Positions 1 through 6,687 of a DNA stretch of 24,423 nucleotides are shown here, in pieces. The notes below the pieces were generated by a model. The model was not told the origin of the DNA. It did no database searches and saw only the letters and a list, made by a program, of their open reading frames with translations. A program made the translations under genes and the position numbers. Positions within the stretch are counted from its first letter, which is position 1, and the number at the start of each line of letters is the position of its first letter. Source of the DNA: JAHQVI01 sp964407075 (lineage in GTDB: Bacteria > Pseudomonadota > Alphaproteobacteria > Rhizobiales > Rhodomicrobiaceae); assembly GCA_964407075.1 (NCBI GenBank), contig CAYOUE010000028.1, forward strand, positions 1 through 24,423. The letters are read 5' to 3'.

Positions 1-368
1 TCATCGGCGAAGGCGGCTCCGGCGGCGCCGTCGCGATCGCCACAGCCAACCGGGTGCTGATGCTCGAACACTCGATTTACACCGTTGCCTCGCCCGAAGC
101 GGCGGCCTCGATCCTCTGGCGGGACTCGAGCCGGGCGCAGGACGCGGCGACGAACATGAAGATCACCGCGCAGGACCTGCTCAATTTCGGCATCATCGAC
201 GTGATTATTTCCGAACCGCTCGGTGGCGCGCACCGCGACAAATCCGCGATCATGCAGATCACCGGCAATATGCTGGAGCGTGCCCTGAGAGAGTTCGACG
301 GCCTGTCCGGAGAGGACATCAGGCAGAACCGCCATGAGAAATTCCTAGAAATCGGACGATCACTCTAA
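1..368 (+). CDS. accA: Acetyl-CoA carboxylase carboxyltransferase subunit alpha, C-terminal part
   Basis: This is the C-terminal part (about 121 residues) of the alpha subunit of the carboxyltransferase that moves the carboxyl group from carboxybiotin to acetyl-CoA, giving malonyl-CoA for fatty acid synthesis in the cytoplasm. The reading frame is open from base 3 and the N-terminus lies outside the window. The visible sequence begins with the glycine-rich IGEGGSGGA motif of the crotonase-like fold. It continues with an EHSIYTVASPEAAASILW segment, which matches the conserved YSVISPE.xxSILW stretch of AccA, and ends GRSL. A hairpin followed by a T-tract lies just downstream. The identification is firm; only the missing start is unknown. 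Confidence 0.95.
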   Translation, partial: IGEGGSGGAVAIATANRVLMLEHSIYTVASPEAAASILWRDSSRAQDAATNMKITAQDLLNFGIIDVIISEPLGGAHRDKSAIMQITGNMLERALREFDGLSGEDIRQNRHEKFLEIGRSL

Positions 369-391
369 TGTGACCTTCATACATTTGCTCT

Positions 392-443
392 AGGCATCGC
401 ATGGGGCGTGAATCGATAAACATGCCCAAATGATGCCTTTTTT
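392..443 (+). terminator. Probable rho-independent terminator of accA
   Basis: AGGCATC at 392-398 pairs with GATGCCT at 432-438. The stem continues inward as GCATG (399-403) with CATGC (421-425), leaving a six-base bulge on the 3' side. A run of six T residues (438-443) follows directly. It begins 24 bases after the accA stop. The bulge makes the stem imperfect, so confidence is moderate. Confidence 0.45.
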
Positions 444-561
444 CGCGGGGCCAATGTGTGCAATGGCGAATCGCTTCGATAGGAATGGTGTGCAAGTAGT
501 ACGGGGCTATCGGTTGTCTGAATCGGGATTTCGCGCGGGCAGGATTCGAGGGACTGAATTC

Positions 562-1701
562 ATGTATGCGAAAATGGCTGTCAGGGCCGCGATTGTCGGC
601 TCTTGCGCGCTGATGTCTGCGGGATGCCTGCCCTGGGGCGCCGGAATGGATATTTCCGCCGCGCTCAAGCCGGTGCCGGCGGAGGCCCAGGTTCTGCTGG
701 CCAAGAATGGCATGACCCAGGACGCGCCGATTTTCGTGCGGATATTCAAGGAAGAGTCCCAGCTCGAAATCTGGAAGCAGAAAGCCGATGGCCGCTTCCA
801 TCACTTCAAGACCTATCCGATCTGCACCTGGTCCGGCGAACTCGGACCGAAGCTGCGCGAGGGAGACAAGCAGTCCCCTGAAGGCTTCTACAGGGTTACT
901 GCGGGCCAGATGAACCCGAACAGCCAGTTCCATCTCGCCTTCAATCTCGGCTACCCGAACGCCTTCGACCGCGCACATGGCCGTACCGGCAGCGCGCTCA
1001 TGGTGCATGGCAAATGCGCCTCCGCCGGGTGCTACGCAATGACCGACGCGCTGATCGAGGAGATCTATGCGCTGGCGCGCGAAGCGTTCCGCGGCGGTCA
1101 GCGTGATTTCCATGTCCACGCGTTTCCGTTCCGCATGACGGACGAGAACATGAAGCGTCACAGCAAGAACCGCTGGTACAGCTTCTGGAAGACGCTGAAG
1201 CCGGGCTATGACGATTTCGAGCGCACGAGAATGACGCCTGAGATCTATGTCTGCTCGAAGCAGTATCTCGTCAATGCCCAGTTTCTGGACAGTAACGCCA
1301 GTCCCAACCCTTCGGAAAACTGTCCTGCCTACCGGCGCGTTCCGGGAACTCCGTTTTCGCCAGTCCCGCAGGTGATAGAGGCCAGCGCATCGCCTGCGGC
1401 GGTCGCATCCAGCCGCGTCGCCGCCTATGATGCGGATCCTGCAAATTCCGCAAGCGGCCCGCAATATACGGATTCGCTCGGCGGGCAGGAGAAAAATGAA
1501 GCCTCGTCCGCACCGGCCACAGCAGCGATGACGCCGGCTGTTCAGGAAAGCCCCTCTGCGACGAGTGAAGGCGGCGAGAGCGAGTCCGTTGCGGATTCTG
1601 ATCCCGTCGCCAGCGACCCCTCGGTCACGGAAAGCAGCCTTCACAATGTGGTTCAGTCCGGCAAGTCTGATATGATCCTCCCGCGCGCCCAGGCTCAGTG
1701 A
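562..1701 (+). CDS. YafK-type L,D-transpeptidase (YkuD domain), probable lipoprotein
   Basis: A 379-residue murein L,D-transpeptidase-type protein. Such enzymes act on peptidoglycan in the periplasm, making 3-3 crosslinks, attaching proteins or removing bound proteins. The start at 562 is chosen because it gives a compact signal peptide ending in MSAGC, a lipobox-like site with Cys22 as the lipidated residue. The frame is open further upstream but without a signal sequence. The catalytic signature HGKCASAGCYAM is clear at residues 149-160, with His149 and nucleophile Cys157. After the catalytic domain (about 40-250), the last 120 residues are rich in Ser, Ala, Pro and Glu and are probably disordered. 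The YafK subfamily is inferred from the motif spacing and from the position after accA. The lipobox has Ser rather than Leu at -3, so lipidation is likely but not certain. Confidence 0.85.
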   Translation: MYAKMAVRAAIVGSCALMSAGCLPWGAGMDISAALKPVPAEAQVLLAKNGMTQDAPIFVRIFKEESQLEIWKQKADGRFHHFKTYPICTWSGELGPKLREGDKQSPEGFYRVTAGQMNPNSQFHLAFNLGYPNAFDRAHGRTGSALMVHGKCASAGCYAMTDALIEEIYALAREAFRGGQRDFHVHAFPFRMTDENMKRHSKNRWYSFWKTLKPGYDDFERTRMTPEIYVCSKQYLVNAQFLDSNASPNPSENCPAYRRVPGTPFSPVPQVIEASASPAAVASSRVAAYDADPANSASGPQYTDSLGGQEKNEASSAPATAAMTPAVQESPSATSEGGESESVADSDPVASDPSVTESSLHNVVQSGKSDMILPRAQAQ

Positions 1702-1722
1702 CACAGGCGTGCAGGCGTTGCG

Positions 1723-1765
1723 GGTGAGGGGATTTATTTGCGGATCTCTCTTTTATCCCCTCACC
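1723..1765. repeat. 11-bp perfect inverted repeat after the L,D-transpeptidase gene
   Basis: GGTGAGGGGAT at 1723-1733 is the exact reverse complement of ATCCCCTCACC at 1755-1765, separated by 21 bases. A second small hairpin (TCTCC/GGAGA, 1771-1785) follows. It lies between two convergent genes and could act as a transcription end or RNA-stabilising structure for either. There is no T-tract, so it is not called an intrinsic terminator. The CCCCTCACC and CTCTCC words resemble a common family of intergenic palindromes in Hyphomicrobiales. Confidence 0.5.
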
Positions 1766-1812
1766 GGCCCTCTCCGTCCGGGAGAAGGCGCTAGCGGCTG
1801 TGTCCTGCGTGC

Positions 1813-2169
1813 TTAGCGCCAGCCGCGCCGGACGCAAGCTCTGTAGCGAGGCGTATGCCAGCCCCAACGCTTTGCGCAAGCCGCCCTTATCCGCCACGAT
1901 GAACGATTATAGGCACGGTTGCAGCCCTGTCGACGCAGGCATCTGTGGAATCTTCTCGTATTCCAGCCCCAGCGGTCCGCGCATCTGTGCTGCACTCTGC
2001 GGCAACTGCGGTATCTGACGTTTTGCAACTCTACGGCCTGCTGAACGATCTGCTGTGCGGGAAAGGCGAAAGCCTGCGCCGGCGTAGATGCCGCCGCCGC
2101 GCCAGCCCCGCCAGTCAACGCGGTTAAGCTCAAGGCGACAAGCGTGAATGTAACATTACGAATGACCAT
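1813..2169 (-). CDS. Small secreted Cys/Arg/Trp-rich protein with an internal duplication
   Basis: A 118-residue protein of no known function. The ATG at 2169 is chosen because AAGGAAG lies just upstream and the protein then opens with a classic signal peptide (hydrophobic TFTLVALSLTALTG, possible cleavage near AAAASTPAQA). The mature part is strongly basic and has six cysteines (56, 63, 77, 83, 98, 112). Two segments are copies of each other: CADRWGWNTRRFHRCLRR at 63-80 and CAKRWGWHTPRYRACVRR at 98-115, both with the spacing C-x13-C. This suggests a disulfide-stapled repeat in an oxidising compartment. Similar anonymous Cys/Arg/Trp proteins occur in Rhizobiales. It lies downstream of ggt on the same strand, but 244 bases away, so it is probably transcribed separately. 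The role is unknown; envelope binding to polyanions is only a guess. Confidence 0.75.
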   Translation of the reverse strand: MVIRNVTFTLVALSLTALTGGAGAAAASTPAQAFAFPAQQIVQQAVELQNVRYRSCRRVQHRCADRWGWNTRRFHRCLRRQGCNRAYNRSSWRIRAACAKRWGWHTPRYRACVRRGWR

Positions 2170-2208
2170 ACGACTTCCTTTGATATTACAATGCTTAGTA
2201 TGGTCATT
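2161..2208 (-). promoter_or_regulatory. Inverted repeat folding over the start codon of the small secreted protein
   Basis: Read on the + strand, AATGACCATAC (2161-2171) and GTATGGTCATT (2198-2208) are perfect 11-bp reverse complements, 26 bases apart. In the minus-strand mRNA the downstream arm contains the AUG of the Cys-rich protein, and the AAGGAAG ribosome-binding site lies in the loop. The fold would therefore occlude initiation. It could instead be a DNA operator or a chance palindrome; the effect on translation is inferred. Confidence 0.45.
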
Positions 2209-2413
2209 TTTTCCCAGTCTCCACACGCAAGTCTATAGTATTATTGTAACATATTATGGCATTTATTACTTCTTTTGTATTTGTATAAACTTGTCAGCAG
2301 GCTAAAATGTAACATAATATCACAGGATACGCATTGTATTATAATTTGTGGAATTTAATATTATTGGTTCAGCGCCAATTCAGGTGTAATCTATATTGCC
2401 TGCGTGAACCGCA
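2170..2413. other. AT-rich intergenic island between ggt and the Cys-rich protein gene
   Basis: This stretch is markedly AT-rich against its GC-rich surroundings, with many TATTA, TTTAT and TATAAT-like words. The word TGTAACAT occurs at 2245-2252 and 2308-2315, and once more inside the signal-peptide coding region (2149-2156). It must hold the promoter of the 1813-2169 gene and the 3' end of the ggt transcript. TATAAT occurs on both strands around 2338-2345, but no well-spaced -35 partner was found. No gene is visible in it. Confidence 0.5.
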
Positions 2414-4174
2414 TCAATAAGCCAGTACCGCACCGTCAGCAGCACGCGGATCGGCCGCGCCGAACAGATAGCCGTCCCGTCGCAGGATCGAGTTCGTGCG
2501 GCCCAGAATGCGCTGCGCGTTGCGTCCCGCATCATCCTTCGGCAACAGAAATCCCCGCGCTTCGAGGATATGCAGCGTATCGTGCGATATGCCCGCTTCG
2601 GAATAAACGAGATCGGGCAGCCACTGATGGTGTATGCGCGGCGCGGCCGTCGCCTCTGCGATATTCATCTCGAAGTCGATCACGTTGAGCAGGATCTGCA
2701 TGACCACGGTGATGATCGTGCTGCCTCCCGGACTTCCGGTCGCAAGGAATGGCGCGCCGTCCCTGAACACGATTGTCGGCGTCATCGAGGACAGCGGACG
2801 CTTGCGCGGCGCGATGGCGTTGGCCTCGCCGCCGATCAGCCCGTAGGCGTTAGGCACGCCCGGCTTGGCGGCGAAATCGTCCATCTCGTTATTGAGCAGG
2901 AACCCTGCGCCATCGACCGAATAGCCGCTGCCGAAAGCGAAATTCAGCGTGTAGGTGTTGGCGACGGCGTTGCCGTCCGCGTCCATGATCGAGAAATGCG
3001 TGGTCTGTTCGCTCTCGGCTGGCGGCGGCGTTCCTGCCGAGATCTCGGAGGATTTAGAAGCGTTTTCGAGGCCGATCCGCGCGCGCAACTCAAACGCATA
3101 GTCCTTCCCCGTAAGCCAGCCGAGCGGCACGTTCCAGAAATCCGGGTCGCCCATATGCTCTGCGCGGTCGGCATAGGCGCGCCGCATCGCCTCGGCCAGC
3201 CGGTGGATGTAATCGGCGCTGTTGTGTCCGGCCGCTGCAAGGTCGTAGCCTTCCAGGATGTTCAGCATCTGGACGAGATGCGCCCCGCCGGAGGAAGGCG
3301 GCGGCATGGAGAAGATCTCGTAACCGCGATATGTCCCGTGAACCGGCTCGCGTTCGACGACCCGGTAGCCTTCGAGATCCTCATGCGTAATCAGGCCGTT
3401 TCCTGTAGCCATTTCCGCCACGATGGCGTTCGCGACCCATCCCTTGTAGAAGCCGTCCCGCCCGTTTTCGGCGATGGCGCGCAGCGTCCTTGCCAGATCG
3501 GGTTGCGTGAGCCGTTCGCCGGGCAGGTAGGCCCGCCCGTCCGGATGCAGGAAATAGGCTGCGGAATACGGGTCCTTCGCGAAGCGAAGCGCGTTCCGGC
3601 TCAGCGCATAGGCGAGGCCGCGTGGAATCTCGAAACCTTCTTCCGCCAGACGGATCGCCGGCGCGAGCACTTCGGCGAGGTCCATCGTGCCGTAGTTTTC
3701 AAGCACATGGAGCAGCCCGGCTACCGTGCCGGGGACGCCGGCCGAGACATGGGAGAAACGCGATTTCTCGGCGTCGGCCTCGCCGTCCGCGCCGATGAAA
3801 AGATCGGGTTCCGCGGCCAGCGGCGCCATTTCGCGGTAGTCGATGGCGAGAACCTTGCTCTCGCCCGCGAGCGCGATCAGCATGAAGCCGCCGCCGCCGA
3901 GATTGCCGGCCTGCGGGTGCGTCACCGCCATCGCGAAGCCGGTCGCCACGGCGGCGTCGAAGGCGTTGCCGCCGCGCCTGAGGATGTCCAGGCCGGTCTG
4001 TGCCGCGATGGCGTCCTGCGCGGCGACCATGCCGTTCTCGCCGATCACGGGATGAAAACGCGCATTCGGCGAGATCAGGGCCGCGGCGGCAGGATCGGCC
4101 TGCGCGTGGACCGGGAACGGGGCAATGAGTGCAGCCATGGCGATGATGGCGGCGGAGAACAGTCGGCAGGTCAT
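2414..4174 (-). CDS. ggt: Gamma-glutamyltranspeptidase precursor
   Basis: A 586-residue precursor of the periplasmic N-terminal-nucleophile enzyme that cleaves the gamma-glutamyl bond of glutathione and transfers the group to water or amino acids. The start at 4174 has AAGGAAC upstream and gives a signal peptide ending near PVHAQA. Frame upstream of it lacks any such signal. The chain should cleave itself before Thr391, in ESEQ-TTHFS, to give large and small subunits. Counting from this start, the key residues fall at the same numbers recalled for the E. coli enzyme: Arg114 (IDYRE), Thr391, Asp433 (NEMDD), Ser462/Ser463 (PLSSM) and Gly483/Gly484 (SPGGS). All catalytic residues are present and the length is normal. 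It is transcribed away from the Omp gene at 4526 and is the only glutathione-turnover gene nearby apart from glyoxalase II. Confidence 0.95.
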   Translation of the reverse strand: MTCRLFSAAIIAMAALIAPFPVHAQADPAAAALISPNARFHPVIGENGMVAAQDAIAAQTGLDILRRGGNAFDAAVATGFAMAVTHPQAGNLGGGGFMLIALAGESKVLAIDYREMAPLAAEPDLFIGADGEADAEKSRFSHVSAGVPGTVAGLLHVLENYGTMDLAEVLAPAIRLAEEGFEIPRGLAYALSRNALRFAKDPYSAAYFLHPDGRAYLPGERLTQPDLARTLRAIAENGRDGFYKGWVANAIVAEMATGNGLITHEDLEGYRVVEREPVHGTYRGYEIFSMPPPSSGGAHLVQMLNILEGYDLAAAGHNSADYIHRLAEAMRRAYADRAEHMGDPDFWNVPLGWLTGKDYAFELRARIGLENASKSSEISAGTPPPAESEQTTHFSIMDADGNAVANTYTLNFAFGSGYSVDGAGFLLNNEMDDFAAKPGVPNAYGLIGGEANAIAPRKRPLSSMTPTIVFRDGAPFLATGSPGGSTIITVVMQILLNVIDFEMNIAEATAAPRIHHQWLPDLVYSEAGISHDTLHILEARGFLLPKDDAGRNAQRILGRTNSILRRDGYLFGAADPRAADGAVLAY

Positions 4175-4371
4175 TGAAAGTTCCTTGATTTCCGAAGGCC
4201 TCGGGCTTGAAGACGGCGCAGCCCCCGCGCTGCATCCCGCTTCATTGTGCCTGCTTTCCTCCGTCTCGCAAAGACGGCGATATCCGCTCCGGGCGGCGCT
4301 CCCGCTCTCCGGCGGCAGCGTTGCATGGATGACGCACGCAGCACGGTTTACACAATTTTGGGTTGGATAAC

Positions 4372-4400
4372 TTGAAAATAATGCAACCATAAAGTGTATT
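4372..4400 (+). promoter_or_regulatory. Candidate sigma-70-type promoter for the Omp gene
   Basis: TTGAAA at 4372-4377 (five of six bases matching TTGACA) is followed after 17 bases by TGTATT at 4395-4400 (four of six matching TATAAT). This would give a 5' leader of about 120 bases before the ATG at 4526. The spacing is ideal but the -10 match is weak. Confidence 0.35.
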
Positions 4401-4471
4401 CGGCGTTAGTCTCGCCGCTACCGCTCAACCAGCCGAAGTTGGGGCGTAAGCGTATGATTTTCTCCGCGGCA

Positions 4472-4490
4472 TGAAACGGGCGGCGTTTCA
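4472..4490 (+). promoter_or_regulatory. Perfect hairpin in the 5' leader of the Omp gene
   Basis: TGAAACG (4472-4478) and CGTTTCA (4484-4490) form a 7-bp stem with a five-base loop, 35 bases before the start codon. Outer-membrane protein leaders are often sites of post-transcriptional control, so the hairpin may affect mRNA stability or sRNA access. No function is shown by the sequence itself. Confidence 0.4.
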
Positions 4491-4525
4491 GTCAGTAAGA
4501 ACAAGTATCGAAAGTGTGAGAAATC

Positions 4526-5305
4526 ATGGGGAATTATAGTGTTGTTGCGTCGCGCATGACCTGCGCTGCGTTTTGCCTGGCCGCTCTGTGCGTCCCGGCG
4601 AATTCCGCCGATCTCGGCTATCCACGAAGCGGCGGTTACAAGGATTACGGCGAGCCTATCGTCGTCCCGGCGAATTTCTTTTCCTGGACAGGGTTCTATC
4701 TCGGCGGACATCTCGGCTATGGCTGGGCGGATAGCGCGTCAACCAATCGGCCGGACAGAGGCAATGGCGACGCGTTCGACGGGCTTGGCGGGATGGAAAC
4801 CGATCCGAGCGGCTGGCTCGCCGGAGTGACCGGCGGCTATAACTGGCATGTCGACGCCTTCCTGTTTGGTCTGGAGGGCGATCTCGGTTATATCGGCTCC
4901 GAGGATGACGAGCGGAACCCGTTCGGCTTCGCGACCGCCGAATATGGCTGGTACGGAACGCTCACGGCGCGCATCGGCTATGCCCAGGACCGTTTTCTGT
5001 TCTACGGAAAGGGCGGCTTCGCTTTCGCCGACATCGAGAATACGGCAGGCGCGATCAGCGGCGGCGCGATCGTCCTGGAGGACTATACCGAGCTGAGCGA
5101 AGTGAAAACGGGATGGGCGCTCGGCGCGGGCGCGGAATACGCCTTCAACCGAAATATGTCCGTGCGTTTCGAATATCTGTACATGGACTTCGGAACCGAC
5201 ACATCGACCAATTTCGATGGCGATGTCTTCGAGCATGAGAACGACATTCACACCGTGAAGGTCGGGCTCACCTATATGATCCCCGGCTCGATTCCGCTTT
5301 TCTGA
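4526..5305 (+). CDS. Outer-membrane beta-barrel protein, Omp25/Omp31-like
   Basis: A 259-residue secreted protein of the porin-family/OmpA-like eight-stranded barrel type found in Hyphomicrobiales, where such proteins are abundant structural components of the outer membrane. It starts with a signal peptide ending in ANSA before DLGYP. The barrel opens with WTGFYLGGHLGYGW at about residues 54-67, the hallmark first strand of the Omp25/31 group. Alternating aromatic/small-residue strands then repeat (GLEGDLGYIG, LTARIGYAQDRFLFYGKGG, ALGAGAEYAFNRNMSVRFEY, HTVKVGLTYMI). The chain ends in Phe, the usual C-terminal residue of barrel proteins for BAM recognition, though here it follows a short PGSIPL extension. 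The gene stands alone and diverges from ggt. The fold is clear; a pore function is not implied. Confidence 0.88.
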   Translation: MGNYSVVASRMTCAAFCLAALCVPANSADLGYPRSGGYKDYGEPIVVPANFFSWTGFYLGGHLGYGWADSASTNRPDRGNGDAFDGLGGMETDPSGWLAGVTGGYNWHVDAFLFGLEGDLGYIGSEDDERNPFGFATAEYGWYGTLTARIGYAQDRFLFYGKGGFAFADIENTAGAISGGAIVLEDYTELSEVKTGWALGAGAEYAFNRNMSVRFEYLYMDFGTDTSTNFDGDVFEHENDIHTVKVGLTYMIPGSIPLF

Positions 5306-5387
5306 AGCGGGACCGGATCCGCGGCATTCGATCTGTCGTCCGGCGTGCGTCCGGAAACGGTCGTAGCCGGACCGGGCCTCGTCAATG

Positions 5388-5442
5388 CGGGTTGGACGCC
5401 GCTTTTCTCCTTCACTGGAGTTGAAAATCTGCGTCCAACCCG
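5388..5442. repeat. 12-bp perfect inverted repeat downstream of the Omp gene
   Basis: CGGGTTGGACGC (5388-5399) is the exact reverse complement of GCGTCCAACCCG (5431-5442), with 31 bases between. It lies between convergent genes, just before the Hyphomicrobiales-type repeat at 5456. It could end the Omp transcript or be part of a separate palindromic repeat family. No T-tract follows. Confidence 0.5.
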
Positions 5443-5455
5443 GGTCAGGGGTGCC

Positions 5456-5560
5456 TAGAGCATCGGACCGAAAAGTGCGCAGCGGTTTTCGGATAAATCC
5501 GATGCTTAAACAAATAGATAGAGCGCCCTGCCGATTCCGGTTTAAGGTCCGGCACTCTAA
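5456..5560. repeat. Double-hairpin intergenic repeat of Hyphomicrobiales type
   Basis: The first half has nested inverted repeats: AGCATCGGA (5459-5467) with TCCGATGCT (5498-5506), and CCGAAAA (5468-5474) with TTTTCGG (5486-5492). AACAAATAGATAGAGC then leads to a more degenerate second palindrome that ends in CACTCTA. This architecture, with AGAGCAT, CCGAAAA, TTTTCGG, ATGCT and AAACAA-AGATAGAGC words, is a recurrent intergenic element in rhizobia and relatives, recalled from genome reading rather than from a search here. Its right edge overlaps the stop codon (5557-5559) of the copper chaperone gene. Confidence 0.7.
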
Positions 5561-6066
5561 TGGTTATGGCTCTCATGCCCATGTCCATGCGCAGCTGAGT
5601 CGTCCTCCCCCTTGGGGCCGCCGATCGGCTCGACCTTGAACTCGACAGGCACGGTCCCGGCGCGCTCGAAGATCAGTGAACCTTCGATGCTCACCCCTTC
5701 CTCGTAGCCTGTTTCCAACTTCATCAGCATCAGATGAAACGAGCCCGGCTTCAGTTCGACCGTTTCGCCAGGACCGATTTCGAGGCCGCCGTCTAGCCTG
5801 CGCATCCTCATCACATTGTTCTCAACCAACATCTGGTGGACCTCGAAGACGGCAGCGCCTTCGGCGGACCCTCCGATGAGTCTGTCGGCTTCGGACCCCG
5901 CGTTCGTGATTGTCATATAACCGCCAGCCGTGGGCGCACCTTTCGGCGTCGCCTGTATCCACGGATGGTCGATCGTCAGCTCGCCCGCCTGGTATTCATG
6001 CGCCTGCGCGGCAAGGGACAGTAATCCGGCCGCCAGAATCCAGGCCGCAAGAATGCGTATCATCAT
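5557..6066 (-). CDS. Periplasmic copper chaperone PCu(A)C
   Basis: A 169-residue member of the PCu(A)C family, which binds Cu(I) in the periplasm and delivers it to the CuA site of cytochrome c oxidase, often with Sco/PrrC. A signal peptide (residues 1-22, ending LAAQA before HEYQ) is present. The metal-binding signature is intact: His77 (EVHQM), Met88, His111 and Met113 (FHLML). The C-terminus is a His-rich tail (HGHGHESHNH) that may bind extra metal. The start codons at 6066 and 6063 are adjacent; GGAG lies four and seven bases upstream of them respectively. It lies 116 bases downstream of the DUF2946-like gene on the same strand, a pairing typical of copper loci. The stop codon overlaps an intergenic repeat. 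No Sco or oxidase gene is in the window. Confidence 0.9.
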   Translation of the reverse strand: MMIRILAAWILAAGLLSLAAQAHEYQAGELTIDHPWIQATPKGAPTAGGYMTITNAGSEADRLIGGSAEGAAVFEVHQMLVENNVMRMRRLDGGLEIGPGETVELKPGSFHLMLMKLETGYEEGVSIEGSLIFERAGTVPVEFKVEPIGGPKGEDDSAAHGHGHESHNH

Positions 6067-6182
6067 ATCGCTCCATATTCATCAGGGTGCCGGGCGGATT
6101 CGCGTTGCATGTCACGTGCGCTTGCTACGTAAATACGGACAAGCGGCCCGGCAGTTTCGGTCTTCAGGCCAAAATTTCCGAT

Positions 6183-6620
6183 TCAGATAAAATGGAGCGG
6201 CGGCGGCCCGCGAGGCGGGTGTTGGAACGGCATGTCCACGCGGCGAGGCCCTTCCGCCGTGGGAGATGCACGCATGACCATGCACGCCGGCGTGAACGCG
6301 GGCAGTTCCGCAATGTCAGGGACCGAAATGGATGCGCAGACAGCGATGCAGGCCGGGCATGTATAGGCCGGTATGCCGTTCGCGGGCGCACTGTCCTGCA
6401 CCTCGCCAATGGGAAGGCGTTCGCGGATTTCGCTGCCGGCGCATATGAGCGAAGTCTCCGCGCCGCCGGATCCCGCCGCTGCGTAGGCTCCGCCTGCCAA
6501 CCCGGAATGAAATGCCAAAAGCATCGTATGCAGGAGGACGCTGAGGATCGCGACCCCTGACCAATAGCTTCTGTCGGATTTCCGTATTCCGAGCATGATC
6601 GCCATTCCAGCGGCAGACAT
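6183..6620 (-). CDS. DUF2946-like membrane-anchored or exported protein of a copper locus
   Basis: A protein of about 145 residues with one N-terminal hydrophobic segment (about 21-47), then a periplasmic region with a CPAC motif at 88-91, further cysteines at 60, 95 and 113, and a proline-rich end (HPPRGPPPL). Similar small proteins with an N-terminal hydrophobic segment, a CPxC-like motif and a Pro-rich tail are annotated DUF2946 and are often found next to PCu(A)C and copper-responsive genes. That context matches here. The function of the family is not established; a role in copper handling is inferred. The start is uncertain: ATGs at 6620, 6605 and 6596 and a TTG at 6662 are in frame, and none has a strong ribosome-binding site. 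Family membership is from memory of pattern, not from alignment. Confidence 0.55.
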   Translation of the reverse strand: MSAAGMAIMLGIRKSDRSYWSGVAILSVLLHTMLLAFHSGLAGGAYAAAGSGGAETSLICAGSEIRERLPIGEVQDSAPANGIPAYTCPACIAVCASISVPDIAELPAFTPACMVMRASPTAEGPRRVDMPFQHPPRGPPPLHFI

Positions 6621-6687
6621 ATTCCGACGATCCGTTATCGCCCGATAAGCCTTTATCCGCAAGCGCTTGCTTGCGCGTCAGCAACGC

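Larger units (their letters stand above)
4175..4525. other. Divergent intergenic region between ggt and the outer-membrane protein gene
   Basis: 351 bases that must carry the promoters for both divergent genes. The half next to ggt is GC-rich with no obvious promoter. The half next to the porin-like gene is more AT-rich and holds a sigma-70-like candidate (4372-4400) and a short perfect hairpin (4472-4490), listed separately. No coding sequence is supported here. Confidence 0.5.

Noticed and set aside
319..1704. Long open frame on the minus strand opposite the L,D-transpeptidase gene
   Set aside because: It mirrors a gene with a clear catalytic motif, its translation is Arg/His-rich with no recognisable domain, and no ribosome-binding site was seen. 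It is a GC-codon shadow.
2570..4177. Long plus-strand open frame antisense to ggt
   Set aside because: The opposite strand encodes a complete gamma-glutamyltranspeptidase with all active-site residues; the antisense translation is rich in Arg, Gly and His and has no domain.
6659..6670. 12-bp palindrome GCAAGCGCTTGC between the exporter and the DUF2946-like gene
   Set aside because: It could be an operator, but it matches no copper-regulator site I know (not the CueR or CsoR pattern), and a single GC-rich palindrome is weak evidence.
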